Source: Streptomyces sp. ICC1
GTDB taxonomy: Bacteria > Actinomycetota > Actinomycetes > Streptomycetales > Streptomycetaceae
Assembly (NCBI RefSeq): GCF_003287935.1
Contig: NZ_CP030287.1
Location: 7,011,063-7,075,062 of the forward strand
DNA length: 64,000 bases
Reading direction: 5' to 3'
Below the pieces are notes generated by a model. That model was not told where the DNA came from, did no database searches, and saw only the letters and a list, made by a program, of their open reading frames with translations. The position numbers and the translations under genes are program-made. Positions 1 through 8,655 of this stretch are shown piece by piece; the first letter of the stretch is position 1, and the number at the start of each line of letters is the position of its first letter.

Positions 1-19
1 AGATGTGAATAAGAGACAG
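1..19 (+). other. Nextera transposon-end adapter remnant at window start
   Basis: The first 19 bases match the Tn5/Nextera mosaic end AGATGTGTATAAGAGACAG at 18 of 19 positions (T to A at position 8). In this orientation the adapter precedes genomic insert, so base 1 looks like the untrimmed 5' end of an assembled contig. It is not biological sequence. Confidence 0.9.
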
Positions 20-131
20 CACCCGAACGGTCCCGCCCGGCTGGCCGGACGGGCCCTCCGGCCGCCAGCCTTGGGGGGCGAGGCGACGGCGGCCCGCACC
101 CGTGCGAGGGACCGGGCGGCAGGAGAGCAGC

Positions 132-1313
132 GTGGCGGGGCTGGGCCGGCAGGGCAGGAGCGAGCGCTTCTTCGGCGCGGTCGCGGGCAGCCCCGTGGTC
201 CGCCGGGTCGTCAAGATGCTCCCGGTCACCCTGATCGCGGTCGGCTTCGCCTTCGACGTCCTGACCCCGCCCAGTTTCACGGGCTCCCCCTTCTTCTCCG
301 CGGCCCCGCTGATCGCCGCCCCGCTGTTCACGCTCCGCTGGACCGTGCTGACCGGGGTGCTCGCCACGCTCGCCGTGGTCCTGCTGCACCTCTACAACGG
401 CACCACCGTGAAGGTGGAGGCCCTCACCGAGCTCGCCACCGTCCTGACCGTCTCCGGGCTGGCCACGCTGATCAACGTCGTGGTGCGGCGCGGCACCGAG
501 CAGCTCGCCTCGGCGCGCGGGATCGCCGAGGCCGCGCAGTGCGCCGTCCTGCCGACGCCCGCCGAACGCATCGGGGGCCTGCACGTCAGCGCCTCCTACG
601 AGGCCGCGCAGGCGGACGCCTTCATCGGCGGCGACCTGTACGCCGTCCAGGACACCCCGTACGGGGTCCGCCTCGCGGTGGGCGACGTCCGGGGCAAGGG
701 GCTCGGGGCGGTCGAGGCCGTCGCCGTGGTCCTCGGCGCGTTCCGGGAGGCGGCGGAGAGCGAGGCCACACTGGAAGGGGTGGCGCAGCGGCTGGAGCGG
801 GCGCTGGCCCGCGAGGGCAACCGGCGCGACAGCCTGGACGCGGTGGAGGGCTTCACGACGTGCGTGCTCGGGGAGATCCCGTCGGGCGCGGGCGTCCTGC
901 GCCTCGTCAACCGGGGCCACCCCGAGCCGCTGCTGCTGCACGCGGACGGCGCTCTGGTGGTGCTCGCGCCCACCGACCCGGCGCTGCCGCTGGGCATGGG
1001 CGACCTGGGCGGCTGGCCGGACCGGGTGCAGGAGTGGGAGTTCCCGGCGGGGGCGACGCTGCTCCTCTACACGGACGGGCTGACCGAGGCCCGGGACGGG
1101 GCCGGGGTCTTCTACGATCCGGCGGCCCGGCTGCGCGGCCGGGTGTTCCCCGGGCCCGACGAACTGCTGAGCGCGCTCGGCAGCGATGTCCGCCGTCACA
1201 CGCGCGGCGGGGCGACGGACGACATGGCGCTGCTGGCCCTCGCCCGGCCCGCCGAGGGGCAGCCGGAGCGGCGGCGGACGGTCCCGGTGGTCCCGCGAGG
1301 GGACGGAGCGTGA
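132..1313 (+). CDS. Membrane PP2C/SpoIIE-family serine phosphatase
   Basis: This is a predicted integral-membrane protein phosphatase of the PP2C/SpoIIE type, a family that dephosphorylates anti-sigma-factor antagonists or similar regulators. The N-terminal ~115 residues hold about four hydrophobic segments, starting at MLPVTLIAVGFAFDV. The cytoplasmic SpoIIE domain follows, with GGDLYAV, GDVRGKG, NRGHPEP, YTDGLTEAR and TDDMALLAL; the Asp/Gly metal-binding motifs are all present. I chose GTG at 132 because GGAGAG sits just upstream; an in-frame GTG at 102 has no clear ribosome site. The gene begins only 110 bases from a contig end, so its upstream neighbours are unknown. The family call is firm, the substrate is unknown. 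Confidence 0.85.
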   Translation: MAGLGRQGRSERFFGAVAGSPVVRRVVKMLPVTLIAVGFAFDVLTPPSFTGSPFFSAAPLIAAPLFTLRWTVLTGVLATLAVVLLHLYNGTTVKVEALTELATVLTVSGLATLINVVVRRGTEQLASARGIAEAAQCAVLPTPAERIGGLHVSASYEAAQADAFIGGDLYAVQDTPYGVRLAVGDVRGKGLGAVEAVAVVLGAFREAAESEATLEGVAQRLERALAREGNRRDSLDAVEGFTTCVLGEIPSGAGVLRLVNRGHPEPLLLHADGALVVLAPTDPALPLGMGDLGGWPDRVQEWEFPAGATLLLYTDGLTEARDGAGVFYDPAARLRGRVFPGPDELLSALGSDVRRHTRGGATDDMALLALARPAEGQPERRRTVPVVPRGDGA

Positions 1314-1457
1314 CCGCAGGGGCGCGCTCAGCGAGATTGCTGACAGACCGTCAATGTGAAGATGTGGCGGGAGGGGTGGGCGAGTCGGCCGATTTTTGCC
1401 CGAGTTGATCCCTGAGTGCGGCCATAAGTCCTGGCCAGAGCAGTTCAGTGGGTGGCT

Positions 1458-1478
1458 GATTGTCGTTAACGATCAATC
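1458..1478. promoter_or_regulatory. Palindrome upstream of the M23 peptidase
   Basis: Within the 281-base gap 1314-1594, a perfect 10-bp palindrome TCGTTAACGA (1463-1472) is flanked by near-symmetrical GATTG and TCAATC arms. The surrounding bases are clearly more AT-rich than the genes, which fits a promoter/operator for the peptidase gene at 1595. I looked for a c-di-AMP (ydaO-type) riboswitch, which controls some streptomycete cell-wall hydrolases, and did not find its conserved elements. The binding protein is unknown. Confidence 0.45.
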
Positions 1479-1594
1479 GCAACTGCTTGGAATCACTCCC
1501 CTTCTTCTATTACCGTTCGATAACGCAGCGCGGTCGTCCCAGCCGTCGCAAGAGACGGCGCCGTGTGCGTGGACTTCATGAGGAGTGTGCCCCG

Positions 1595-2629
1595 GTGGCC
1601 TCCAACTCGCCTGCCCCTGAAGGCATCGAAGTCCAGGAGCCGCCCACCGCCGGAGCCTGGGGCGAATGGAACCCCACCGAGGACTCGGCCCGCCCGCCGC
1701 GCGGCAAGCACCGCGTGCTCAAGCAGCGCGGGGGACTGGCCCGTTCCTCCACCGTCCTCGGCGTCGGCGTCATCGCGGCGGTCGGCGCGAGCGGCATCGC
1801 CACCGCGCAGGACCGTCCCCAGGTCGCCATATCCCTCCCCTCCCTGCCGTCCCTGCCCGGCGTGCTCGGCGGCGAGGACGACGCCGCCACCGCCGACGCG
1901 GCGGGACGCGAGGGCACGGGCCCGGACGCCGCGGCCCGGACCGGGCTCTTCCCGCGCCAGGCCGACCGCCGGTCCGACGCGGGCGAGCTGCTGCGCAGCC
2001 GCATCCTCCAGCAGGCCGAGAACCAGCAGGAGGCGGCCGCCGCCCAGGAGCAGGCCGAGTCGGAGCGGGTCGCCCAGGAGGCCGCCGCCAAGGAGGCCCG
2101 CGAGTCCCAGGAGCGCGCCCGCCAGGCGGCCGAAGCGGCGGCGGCCGAAGCGGCGGCCAAGGAGGAGCGCGAGCTTCAGGAGGCCAAGGCGGCCGCCGAG
2201 GCCAAGGCCCAGGAGGCCGCCGCCAAGGCGGCCGGCGGCTACGCCCTGCCCACCTCGGCCTACACCCTCACCTCGCACTACGGGGTCGCCGGCTCCATGT
2301 GGTCCTCCGGCCACCACACCGGCCTCGACTTCGCCGCCCCCACCGGTACCCCCGTCAAGGCCGTCGCCGCCGGCAAGATCACCTCGGCCGGCTGGTCCGG
2401 CGCGTACGGGTACCGGATCGTGCTCGAACTCCCCGACGGCACCGAGGTCTGGTACTGCCACCTGTCCTCGATGTCGGTGACCGGCGGCTCGGTCGCCGCG
2501 GGCGCCACCATCGGCCGGGTCGGTGCCACCGGCAACGTCACCGGCCCGCACCTCCACCTCGAAGTCCGCCAGGGCGGCTCCACGGTGGACCCGCTGGCCT
2601 GGCTGACGTCGAAGGGCCTGAACGTCTGA
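1595..2629 (+). CDS. M23 (LytM-type) peptidoglycan endopeptidase
   Basis: Exported zinc metallopeptidase of 344 residues, expected to cut peptide crosslinks in the cell wall. After a charged N-terminus (KHRVLKQRGG) there is a single export/anchor segment STVLGVGVIAAVGASGIATA. A long Ala/Glu/Lys/Gln-rich stretch (about residues 130-215) is predicted coiled coil. The C-terminal ~125 residues are the LytM fold, with zinc ligands in HTGLDF (about residue 240) and the HLHLEV motif (about 318). GTG at 1595 is preceded by AGGAG at good spacing. The coiled coil plus LytM layout resembles hydrolases or EnvC-like activators, but the zinc ligands are intact, so catalysis is likely. The gene is monocistronic; the next gene converges on it. 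Confidence 0.88.
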   Translation: MASNSPAPEGIEVQEPPTAGAWGEWNPTEDSARPPRGKHRVLKQRGGLARSSTVLGVGVIAAVGASGIATAQDRPQVAISLPSLPSLPGVLGGEDDAATADAAGREGTGPDAAARTGLFPRQADRRSDAGELLRSRILQQAENQQEAAAAQEQAESERVAQEAAAKEARESQERARQAAEAAAAEAAAKEERELQEAKAAAEAKAQEAAAKAAGGYALPTSAYTLTSHYGVAGSMWSSGHHTGLDFAAPTGTPVKAVAAGKITSAGWSGAYGYRIVLELPDGTEVWYCHLSSMSVTGGSVAAGATIGRVGATGNVTGPHLHLEVRQGGSTVDPLAWLTSKGLNV

Positions 2630-2642
2630 GCCGTACGACGGC

Positions 2643-4028
2643 CTAAGACCTGTCCGGGCAGGGTTCGGGCCCGGCCCCGGTTCGCGCATCGCGGTGGTCC
2701 CGCGCATCGCGGTGGTCTCGCGGAGCACGGTGGTCTCGCGGAGCGCGGTGGTCCCGCGGAGCCGGTACGCCGGCCAGCGCGGGCCGCTCCACCGGGACCC
2801 GGTGGTCCAGCGGGTCGAACCAGGGCGGCAGCAGCTCCTCCAGCACCGCCGCCCGCGACAGGGCCGGTCCCGCCGTGGCGCGGCGCAGCCAGAGCCGGTG
2901 CAGCAACTCCCGCTCCCGGCCCGCGAAGTCGGGCTCGCGCGCCGGTCCCCGGCTGCGCGCCCGATGCCGCAGCAGGGCCAGGGCCGCCGCGTCGGCCTCG
3001 TACAGGGCCACCGCACGCCCGGCCGGACGGCCGCCCGTGCTCCGGGCCAGCTCGCGGGCCAGCGACCGCGCCGGCATGGACACCAGCGCGGGGACCTCGG
3101 CGGGGCCCAGCCAGCCGGCGGCCGCGTACACCGCGAGCTCCCCGGCGACGGCCCGCAGGCGCCGGCGCCGTATGCACACGGCCAGCCACGCCAGCAGCCC
3201 GAACAAGGGGAACATCACGCAGCCGTAGACCACGTAGAAGCCGGACTCCCCGAAGTCGGAGGAGCTGTTCCACAGCGCGTGCAGGCCCATGGCGGCGGCC
3301 AGGCCGAGCAGCGGCAGCCCGGCCCGCCGCGAGCGGCGGGCGGCGAGCGCGGCCGCGCCGAAACCGAGGCCGGTGAAGACCGTGAACAGCGGATGCGCGA
3401 ACGGCGACATGACCATCCGGACGAAGAAGGTCGCCGCCGTGACCGAGTCCAGCACCCCGGCGCCACTCTCCGCGTCCTCGTCGAAGGCGTTGCCGAGGTA
3501 GAGGATGTTCTCGGTGAAGGCGAAGCCGGTGGCGGTGAATCCGGCCACCACGAAACCGTCGGCGGGGCCGGTGAACTGGCGTCTTCGGAAGAGGAACACC
3601 AGCAGCAGGGCGGCCGCCTTGGCGCTCTCCTCGACCACCGGGGCGATGGCCACCGAGCCGAGCTGGTCGGCGTTGGAGGGATCGGCGGTGGCCGCGGCTA
3701 TCCACCGGGTGGCGAAGCTGTTGGCCAGTATGGCGATCAGCGCCGCCGCGCACGCTCCCCAGCCGAAGCAGAACAGCAGCTGCGCCCACGGATGCGGTGC
3801 GGCCCGGCCCACCCACCGGAACGCCGCCACGAGCGGCGGCACCGGCACCAGGGCCAGGCCGAGCCCGACGAAGAACCCGGGGGTGCCGGTCTGCTCCCGC
3901 ACGAGCTCCAGGATCGAGATGCCGCAGCCGGCGAGCAGCACGACGAGCACGCACATGGGTACACGGGTCGCACGGACGGCACGGACCGCACGGACCGCAC
4001 GGGACAGCCGGGTTGTCGCTCGGAGCAC
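2643..4028 (-). CDS. PrsW-family intramembrane metalloprotease
   Basis: Multi-pass membrane protein of 461 residues in the PrsW/YhfE family of intramembrane zinc proteases, relatives of which cleave anti-sigma factors. Family motifs are present in order: EESAK (residues 133-137), FAFTEN (169-174), H212 in HPLFT and H250 in HALWN. About eight hydrophobic segments span residues 25-290; a soluble tail follows. The last ~30 residues consist of a six-residue repeat (DHRAPR-like) encoded by an 18-bp tandem repeat. The N-terminal 20 residues are also repetitive (RAVRAVRAVRA), so the true start may be the internal Met near residue 25. No ribosome site clearly decides. Its substrate is unknown. Confidence 0.85.
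   Translation of the reverse strand: MLRATTRLSRAVRAVRAVRATRVPMCVLVVLLAGCGISILELVREQTGTPGFFVGLGLALVPVPPLVAAFRWVGRAAPHPWAQLLFCFGWGACAAALIAILANSFATRWIAAATADPSNADQLGSVAIAPVVEESAKAAALLLVFLFRRRQFTGPADGFVVAGFTATGFAFTENILYLGNAFDEDAESGAGVLDSVTAATFFVRMVMSPFAHPLFTVFTGLGFGAAALAARRSRRAGLPLLGLAAAMGLHALWNSSSDFGESGFYVVYGCVMFPLFGLLAWLAVCIRRRRLRAVAGELAVYAAAGWLGPAEVPALVSMPARSLARELARSTGGRPAGRAVALYEADAAALALLRHRARSRGPAREPDFAGRERELLHRLWLRRATAGPALSRAAVLEELLPPWFDPLDHRVPVERPALAGVPAPRDHRAPRDHRAPRDHRDARDHRDARTGAGPEPCPDRS
2684..2755 (-). repeat. Four 18-bp tandem repeats in the prsW 3' end
   Basis: Four consecutive 18-bp units begin at 2684, 2702, 2720 and 2738; each has the core GCGGTGGTC or ACGGTGGTC. They encode the hexapeptide repeat that ends the PrsW protein. 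Copy number could vary by slippage without changing the reading frame. Confidence 0.85.
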
Positions 4029-4073
4029 GCGATGACTCTACCGAGCGACTCCGACACGGGGAGTGACGTCGGG

Positions 4074-4904
4074 TCAGTTCCCCTTGTTGTCGGCGTTGTC
4101 GATGCGCCGGAAGAGCAAGTCGTGTACGACGTGGCCCTTGTCGAGCCCCTGCCCCTCGAAACGGGTGAGGGGGCGGAAGTCGGGCCGGGGCGCGTAGCCC
4201 CCGTCGGCCTGCGTGTTCTCGAACTCCGGCTGGGCGGTGAGTACTTCGAGCATCTGCTCGGCGTACGGCTCCCAGTCGGTCGCGCAGTGCAGGATCGCCC
4301 CGGGTGCCATGCGGGTGGCTGCCAGCGCGAGGAACTCGGGCTGGATCAGCCGCCGCTTGTGGTGGCGGGCCTTGGGCCAGGGGTCGGGGAAGTACACGCG
4401 GAGCCCGGCGAGCGAGTCGGGCGGCAGCATCTCGCGGAGCAGGATGATCGCGTCACCGTTCGCGACGCGGACGTTGGTCATCCCGCCGCGTTCGGCGAGC
4501 GCGAGCAGGTTGCCCTGGCCGGGCGTGTGCACGTCGGCGGCGAGGATCCCGGTCCCGGGGTCGGCGGCGGCCATCTGCGCGGTGGCCTCGCCCATGCCGA
4601 AGCCGATCTCCAGCACGACGGGAAGCCCGTCGAACATCTGCTTCAGGTCGATGACGTGGTGCCCGTCGATGTCGAGTCCCCAGGTGCCCCAGAGCCGCTT
4701 CAGGGCCTCGCCCTGCCCGGTGGTCACCCGGCTGCGCCGGGGCTGGAAGCTCCGGATCCGCCGCTCGTGGTGCGAGCCGGCCGGATCGGGCGCGGGCCCG
4801 TCGGGGAACCGCGGCTCGGTCCGCCACTTCGGGGGCGTGTAGGTTCCGGCCGCCTCCGGCGCGGGCTGGGAGGCGGGATTCTGGGGACTCGATGACTCAG
4901 ACAC
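4074..4904 (-). CDS. trmB: tRNA (guanine-N7-)-methyltransferase
   Basis: Makes 7-methylguanosine at position 46 in the variable loop of tRNA, using S-adenosylmethionine. The 276-residue protein has a ~60-residue polar N-terminal extension, then the Rossmann-like methyltransferase fold. The SAM-binding loop EIGFGMG lies at 99-105 and the family-specific YFPDPWPK motif at 171-178, followed by the HHKRR segment. Length and motifs are normal for actinobacterial TrmB. It is transcribed in the same direction as prsW with a 45-base gap, so co-transcription is possible. Confidence 0.93.
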   Translation of the reverse strand: MSESSSPQNPASQPAPEAAGTYTPPKWRTEPRFPDGPAPDPAGSHHERRIRSFQPRRSRVTTGQGEALKRLWGTWGLDIDGHHVIDLKQMFDGLPVVLEIGFGMGEATAQMAAADPGTGILAADVHTPGQGNLLALAERGGMTNVRVANGDAIILLREMLPPDSLAGLRVYFPDPWPKARHHKRRLIQPEFLALAATRMAPGAILHCATDWEPYAEQMLEVLTAQPEFENTQADGGYAPRPDFRPLTRFEGQGLDKGHVVHDLLFRRIDNADNKGN

Positions 4905-4948
4905 AATCCCCGGATTCTACGCCCGCCCCACAACCACGCCCGGTCGCG

Positions 4949-5035
4949 CTTCCAGCCCCGCCGGAGCCCGAGGCCCGGGGCCGCAATTCCAGCCCCGCCG
5001 GCGTTTGAGGCGCGGGGTCTGGGGCGGAGCCCCAG
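4949..5035. repeat. Extragenic repeat and GC hairpin
   Basis: This gap holds two copies of TCCAGCCCCGCCGG (from about 4951 and 4988), a palindromic unit scattered between Streptomyces genes. They are followed by a perfect 6-bp hairpin CTGGGG-CGGAG-CCCCAG (5019-5035) without a T-tract. It could act as a weak terminator for lhgO or simply be a repeat unit. Confidence 0.6.
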
Positions 5036-5094
5036 GAGGGTCCGGGCGCAGCCCGACCCCTCGCCCCCGCAGCCGAGCCCGGGCCGCCCCGGTC

Positions 5095-6312
5095 CTACGC
5101 CGCGCGCAGCGCGGTGAGCGCTCGGGAGGCGATCTCCCGCCCGATCGGCAGCGAAGCGGTGGCCGCCGGCGACGGAGCGTTCAGCACGTGCACCGTCCGC
5201 TCCCCCTCCCGGATCAGGAAGTCGTCCACCAGCGTCCCGTCCCGCAGCACCGCCTGCGCCCGCACCCCGGCCGCCGCGGGCACCAGGTCCTCCCCGCGCA
5301 CCGCCGGCAGCAGCCGCCGTACCGCCTCGACGAACGCCGCCTTCGACAGCGACCGCCGCACCTCGCCCGCCCCGTACCGCCAGTGCCGCGCGGCCATCCG
5401 CCAGGATCCCGGCCAGGCCAGCTCGTCCGCGAGGTCCCGCGGCCGCACCACGCCCCACCCGTACCCCTCGCGCGCCAGCGCCGGCACCGCGTTCGGCCCG
5501 ACGTGGACCCCGCCGCCGATGCCCCGCGTCAGGTGCACGCCGAGGAAGGGGAACGCCGGGTCCGGGACCGGGTAGACCAGGCCGCGCACCAGTTCGGGCC
5601 GCGCCAGGTCGTAGTACTCGCCCCGGAACGGCAGGATCCGCATTTCCGGGTCGTCCCCGGCCAGCCGCGCGATCCGGTCGCACTGGAGTCCCGCGCAGTT
5701 CACCAGGATCCGCGACCGCACCACCAGGCCGGTGCTCGTCCGCACCGCGATGCCCGACGCGCGCCGCGAGATCAGCTCGACCGCCCCGCCGTAGACGATC
5801 TCCGCCCCGGAGGACTCCGCCAGCTGCTCCGCGACCCGCCCGTAGTCCACGATCCCGGTGGTCCCGACATGGATCGCGGCGAGCCCGCGCACCTGCGGCT
5901 CGTACTCCGCGATCTGCGTCGGCCCCAGCTCCCGCACCGGGATGCCGTTCTCCCGGCCCCGCTGCACGAGCGCGTGCAGGCGCGGCAGCTCGTCCCGCTC
6001 GGTGGCGACGATGAGCTTGCCCGTCACCTCGTGCGGGATGTCGTGCTCCGCGCAGAACTTGACCATCTCGGCCGCCCCGCGCACCGCGAAGCGCGCCTTG
6101 AGCGATCCGGGCTTGTAGTAGATCCCGCTGTGGATCACGCCGCTGTTGCGGCCCGTCTGGTGCCGCGCCGGGCCGGCCTCCTTCTCCAGGACGACCACGC
6201 GCGTCCCCGGAGCGAGCCCCGCGAGGGCATGCGCCGTCGACAGGCCGACGATTCCGCCGCCGATCACCAGCACATCGCAGTCCACCCTGCCCATGCTGCC
6301 CACGCCGCCCAC
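5095..6312 (-). CDS. lhgO: L-2-hydroxyglutarate oxidase/dehydrogenase (DAO family)
   Basis: FAD-dependent oxidoreductase of about 405 residues. It is expected to oxidise L-2-hydroxyglutarate to 2-oxoglutarate and pass electrons to the respiratory chain, a metabolite-repair or lysine-catabolism role. The dinucleotide-binding motif CDVLVIGGGIVGLSTAHAL is at the N-terminus. LhgO-type signatures follow: HQTGRNSGVIHSGIYY early and FPFLGVHLTRG in the middle. I chose GTG at 6312 because GGAGGT lies six bases upstream; longer (6342) and shorter (Met at 6294) starts are possible. It lies 60 bases downstream of the NsdA-like regulator on the same strand. Confidence 0.87.
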   Translation of the reverse strand: MGGVGSMGRVDCDVLVIGGGIVGLSTAHALAGLAPGTRVVVLEKEAGPARHQTGRNSGVIHSGIYYKPGSLKARFAVRGAAEMVKFCAEHDIPHEVTGKLIVATERDELPRLHALVQRGRENGIPVRELGPTQIAEYEPQVRGLAAIHVGTTGIVDYGRVAEQLAESSGAEIVYGGAVELISRRASGIAVRTSTGLVVRSRILVNCAGLQCDRIARLAGDDPEMRILPFRGEYYDLARPELVRGLVYPVPDPAFPFLGVHLTRGIGGGVHVGPNAVPALAREGYGWGVVRPRDLADELAWPGSWRMAARHWRYGAGEVRRSLSKAAFVEAVRRLLPAVRGEDLVPAAAGVRAQAVLRDGTLVDDFLIREGERTVHVLNAPSPAATASLPIGREIASRALTALRAA

Positions 6313-6372
6313 ACTGACACCTCCCACCCCTGCATAGTGCACCCCGCCACTGACAGCCGGGCGACGCGGGGC

Positions 6373-8013
6373 CTATGCCGGGGTCACCAGCAGAGGCCTG
6401 GCCCGCTCGCGCAGTTCGGCCACGCGCGGTTCGTCCCCGTACGGTTCCAGCCGGTGCAGGAGGTCCCGTACGTATTCGGTCGTCCGTGCGGACGAGATCC
6501 GCCCCGCGACCTCCACCGCCCGGGTACCCGCCGCACACGCGGCGTCGAGGTTCCCGGACTCCAGCTCGGCCACCGCGCTCACCACGAGCCGCAGCCCGTG
6601 TGATCGTACGTACTCCTCCGTCGGCCGGGACAGTGCCTGTTCCGTGAAACGCCTTACCTGCCTCGGGAGTTTGAGGTCGCGGTAGCACTCCGCCGCGTCC
6701 GCCGCGAAGCGGTCGTACGAGTAGAAGCCGAGCCAGGTCGGGTCGGCGTCGCCCTCCCGGGCCCGCTCCAGCCAGCTCTCGGCGGCCTTGAGCGCGCCCC
6801 CGGCGGCCGCGGAATCGCCGGCCTTCGCGTGCGCCCGGGCCTCGACGAGGCGGAAGAAGCTCATGGTGCGGGCGGTCGCCAGCCCCCGGTTGCGCTCGAC
6901 GGCGGCCTGCGCGAGGTCCACGCCCTCGTCCGGGAAGTCCCGGTAGGTGGCCTGCAGCGACATCGAGGCCAGCACGTACCCCCCGAGCGGTACGTCGGCC
7001 GCCGCGCGGGCCAGGCGCAGCGCCTGGATGTAGTACCGCTGGGCCGCTTCCTGCTGCCCGGTGTCGAAGGCCATCCAGCCGGCCAGCCGGGTCAGTTCGG
7101 CGGTCGCGCCGAACAGCGCGCGGCCCACCTCGTCGGTGTAGGAGCCGAGCAGCAGCGGGGCCGCGTCCACCCGCAGGCACTCGGGGACCATCGACGAACG
7201 CCAGTCGCCGCCGCCGTATTTGGAGTCCCAGCGGCGGGCGTCCTCGGCGGCTTCGCGCAGCTTGGTCACATCGCTGTGGCCCACGCGCTGCGGGCCCGCG
7301 TCGGGCCCGGCGGGGGAGGGCGTTTCACCCGGAGGCTGGGCGGGCACACCCCCGACGAGGGCGCCGGGCGGCGCCGGAAGGCCTTCCGGCGGAGCCGCGC
7401 CCGGCACCGGTTCGCGCGACGCCACGGTCGCGCGGGACGAGGCCGAGCGATGGTGCCCTTGACCACTGCCTTGATTGTTCTGCCCGCTCTGCCCGCTGTT
7501 CTTCGCCCGTCCCTGCCCCGGGGCGGGTGCCTGTCCGGGCTCGCGCGCCACCGAGCTGTCGGCCGGAGATATCAGCCACCGCGAGGCCGGTGTCGCGTAT
7601 GCGGACACCGAGAAGGAACCGGCGAGCGACTGCCAGATCCCGCCACCACCGCGCCGCCCGGCCAGGTCGAGCCGATAGAGGTCGGTGGCCGAGCGTACGG
7701 CGGCGCCCACGTCGCGCGGGAAGGCCAGCCCCACCTCGGGCGCCGGGTCCGCGTCCGCGAGCCCGATCTCGTGCAGCGGCACCGGCCGGCCGAGCTTCGC
7801 GCCGATGGCCGCCGCGATCAGGTGCGGGGCGGCGCCCTGCGGCACCATCCCCTTCGAGACCCACCGGGCAACGGACGTCTTGTCGTACCGAAGTGTCAGG
7901 CCGCGCTGCGCGCCGAGGTCGTTGACCCGGCGGGCGAGCCCGGCATTGCTGATGCCCGCGAGGGCGAGGACGGCGCCGAGCTTCTCATTGGGCTCGCGGA
8001 GCTCCCTGGACAT
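6373..8013 (-). CDS. NsdA/NsdB-like regulatory protein with TPR-type repeats
   Basis: Large (546-residue) cytoplasmic protein of the streptomycete NsdA/NsdB family, whose characterised members repress sporulation and antibiotic production. The N-terminus [18 protein letters not shown] and the [15 protein letters not shown] segment form an atypical helix-turn-helix region typical of the group. The middle (about 190-260) is a low-complexity Pro/Gly/Ala linker. The C-terminal half is helical repeat, for example [23 protein letters not shown] at 8013 is preceded by GGGGTGGC; an upstream in-frame Met (8058) lacks a ribosome site. That it is a true orthologue of NsdA or NsdB is inference. Confidence 0.75.
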   Translation of the reverse strand: MSRELREPNEKLGAVLALAGISNAGLARRVNDLGAQRGLTLRYDKTSVARWVSKGMVPQGAAPHLIAAAIGAKLGRPVPLHEIGLADADPAPEVGLAFPRDVGAAVRSATDLYRLDLAGRRGGGGIWQSLAGSFSVSAYATPASRWLISPADSSVAREPGQAPAPGQGRAKNSGQSGQNNQGSGQGHHRSASSRATVASREPVPGAAPPEGLPAPPGALVGGVPAQPPGETPSPAGPDAGPQRVGHSDVTKLREAAEDARRWDSKYGGGDWRSSMVPECLRVDAAPLLLGSYTDEVGRALFGATAELTRLAGWMAFDTGQQEAAQRYYIQALRLARAAADVPLGGYVLASMSLQATYRDFPDEGVDLAQAAVERNRGLATARTMSFFRLVEARAHAKAGDSAAAGGALKAAESWLERAREGDADPTWLGFYSYDRFAADAAECYRDLKLPRQVRRFTEQALSRPTEEYVRSHGLRLVVSAVAELESGNLDAACAAGTRAVEVAGRISSARTTEYVRDLLHRLEPYGDEPRVAELRERARPLLVTPA

Positions 8014-8655
8014 GCGCCACCCCTCGTCACACGCGGAACGCATACGCCGCCGGGGCATAGGCGCCCGGCATTTCGTAAACCCAGCGTAGTTCCCCGCCTC
8101 CCAAGCGTTAAGGCCCCCTGTTCCGTATGGCGGGATTGTTGTCCGTATGCACAGTCGGGCGGGGTCCCGGGCCCGGGGCGCACGTGTCAGCGCGTGCTCC
8201 GCCCGTGTGGCCGTGCGCCCGGCCGTGCGCTCTGGCCGCTCCGTGGGCCCGGCGATTCGATGTGCGGTGCGTGGGTCGGCCCGCCGCGTGGATCAGGCGG
8301 GCCGGGGGACGCCGCTGCCTCAATCCCCGCGGGTGGCGGAACGGTCCGGGGGGCGGATGCCGTCTCCCGGGCCGCGCTCCGCCGTGTCCCGCAGCACCCC
8401 GCCGGACGGGTCCGGCGGGCCCTCGTCGCGGCCGAAGAATGGCCGAAAGCGACCTATGGGACGGTGGGAACGGAACGCCAAATACCGCATGGCCGGGGCG
8501 TGTTCGTTCGCACGTGCGCCCCCCTTAACCACTCTCGCACGCCTGTCTCGTGGCAGCATGGTCCCCGAGCCACCCGGGGTCCCGCCGGCCGTGCCCAGAG
8601 AGCCGACCGCGCCGTTCGTACCCCGGTCAGGTGCCCACGGGCTGGGGAGGCGGCG
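8014..8655. other. 642-bp divergent intergenic region
   Basis: This gap separates the divergent NsdA-like and asparagine-synthase-like genes. It contains the GC-rich repeated unit GGCCGTGCGC (around 8210-8235) and no convincing gene on either strand. I looked specifically for a RiPP-type precursor peptide before the synthase and saw none with a good ribosome site. Promoters for both genes must lie here; the AAGGCCCCCTGTTCCGTATGG area (8108-8130) is comparatively AT-rich. Confidence 0.5.

Noticed and set aside
1314..1594. c-di-AMP (ydaO-type) riboswitch before the M23 peptidase
   Set aside because: Such riboswitches precede some Streptomyces cell-wall hydrolase genes, but the conserved elements are not recognisable here; only a palindrome is.
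8139..8655. RiPP precursor peptide upstream of the asparagine-synthase-like gene
   Set aside because: Open frames exist (for example from ATG 8558), but none has a ribosome site, a leader/core pattern or a stop before overlapping the synthase out of frame.
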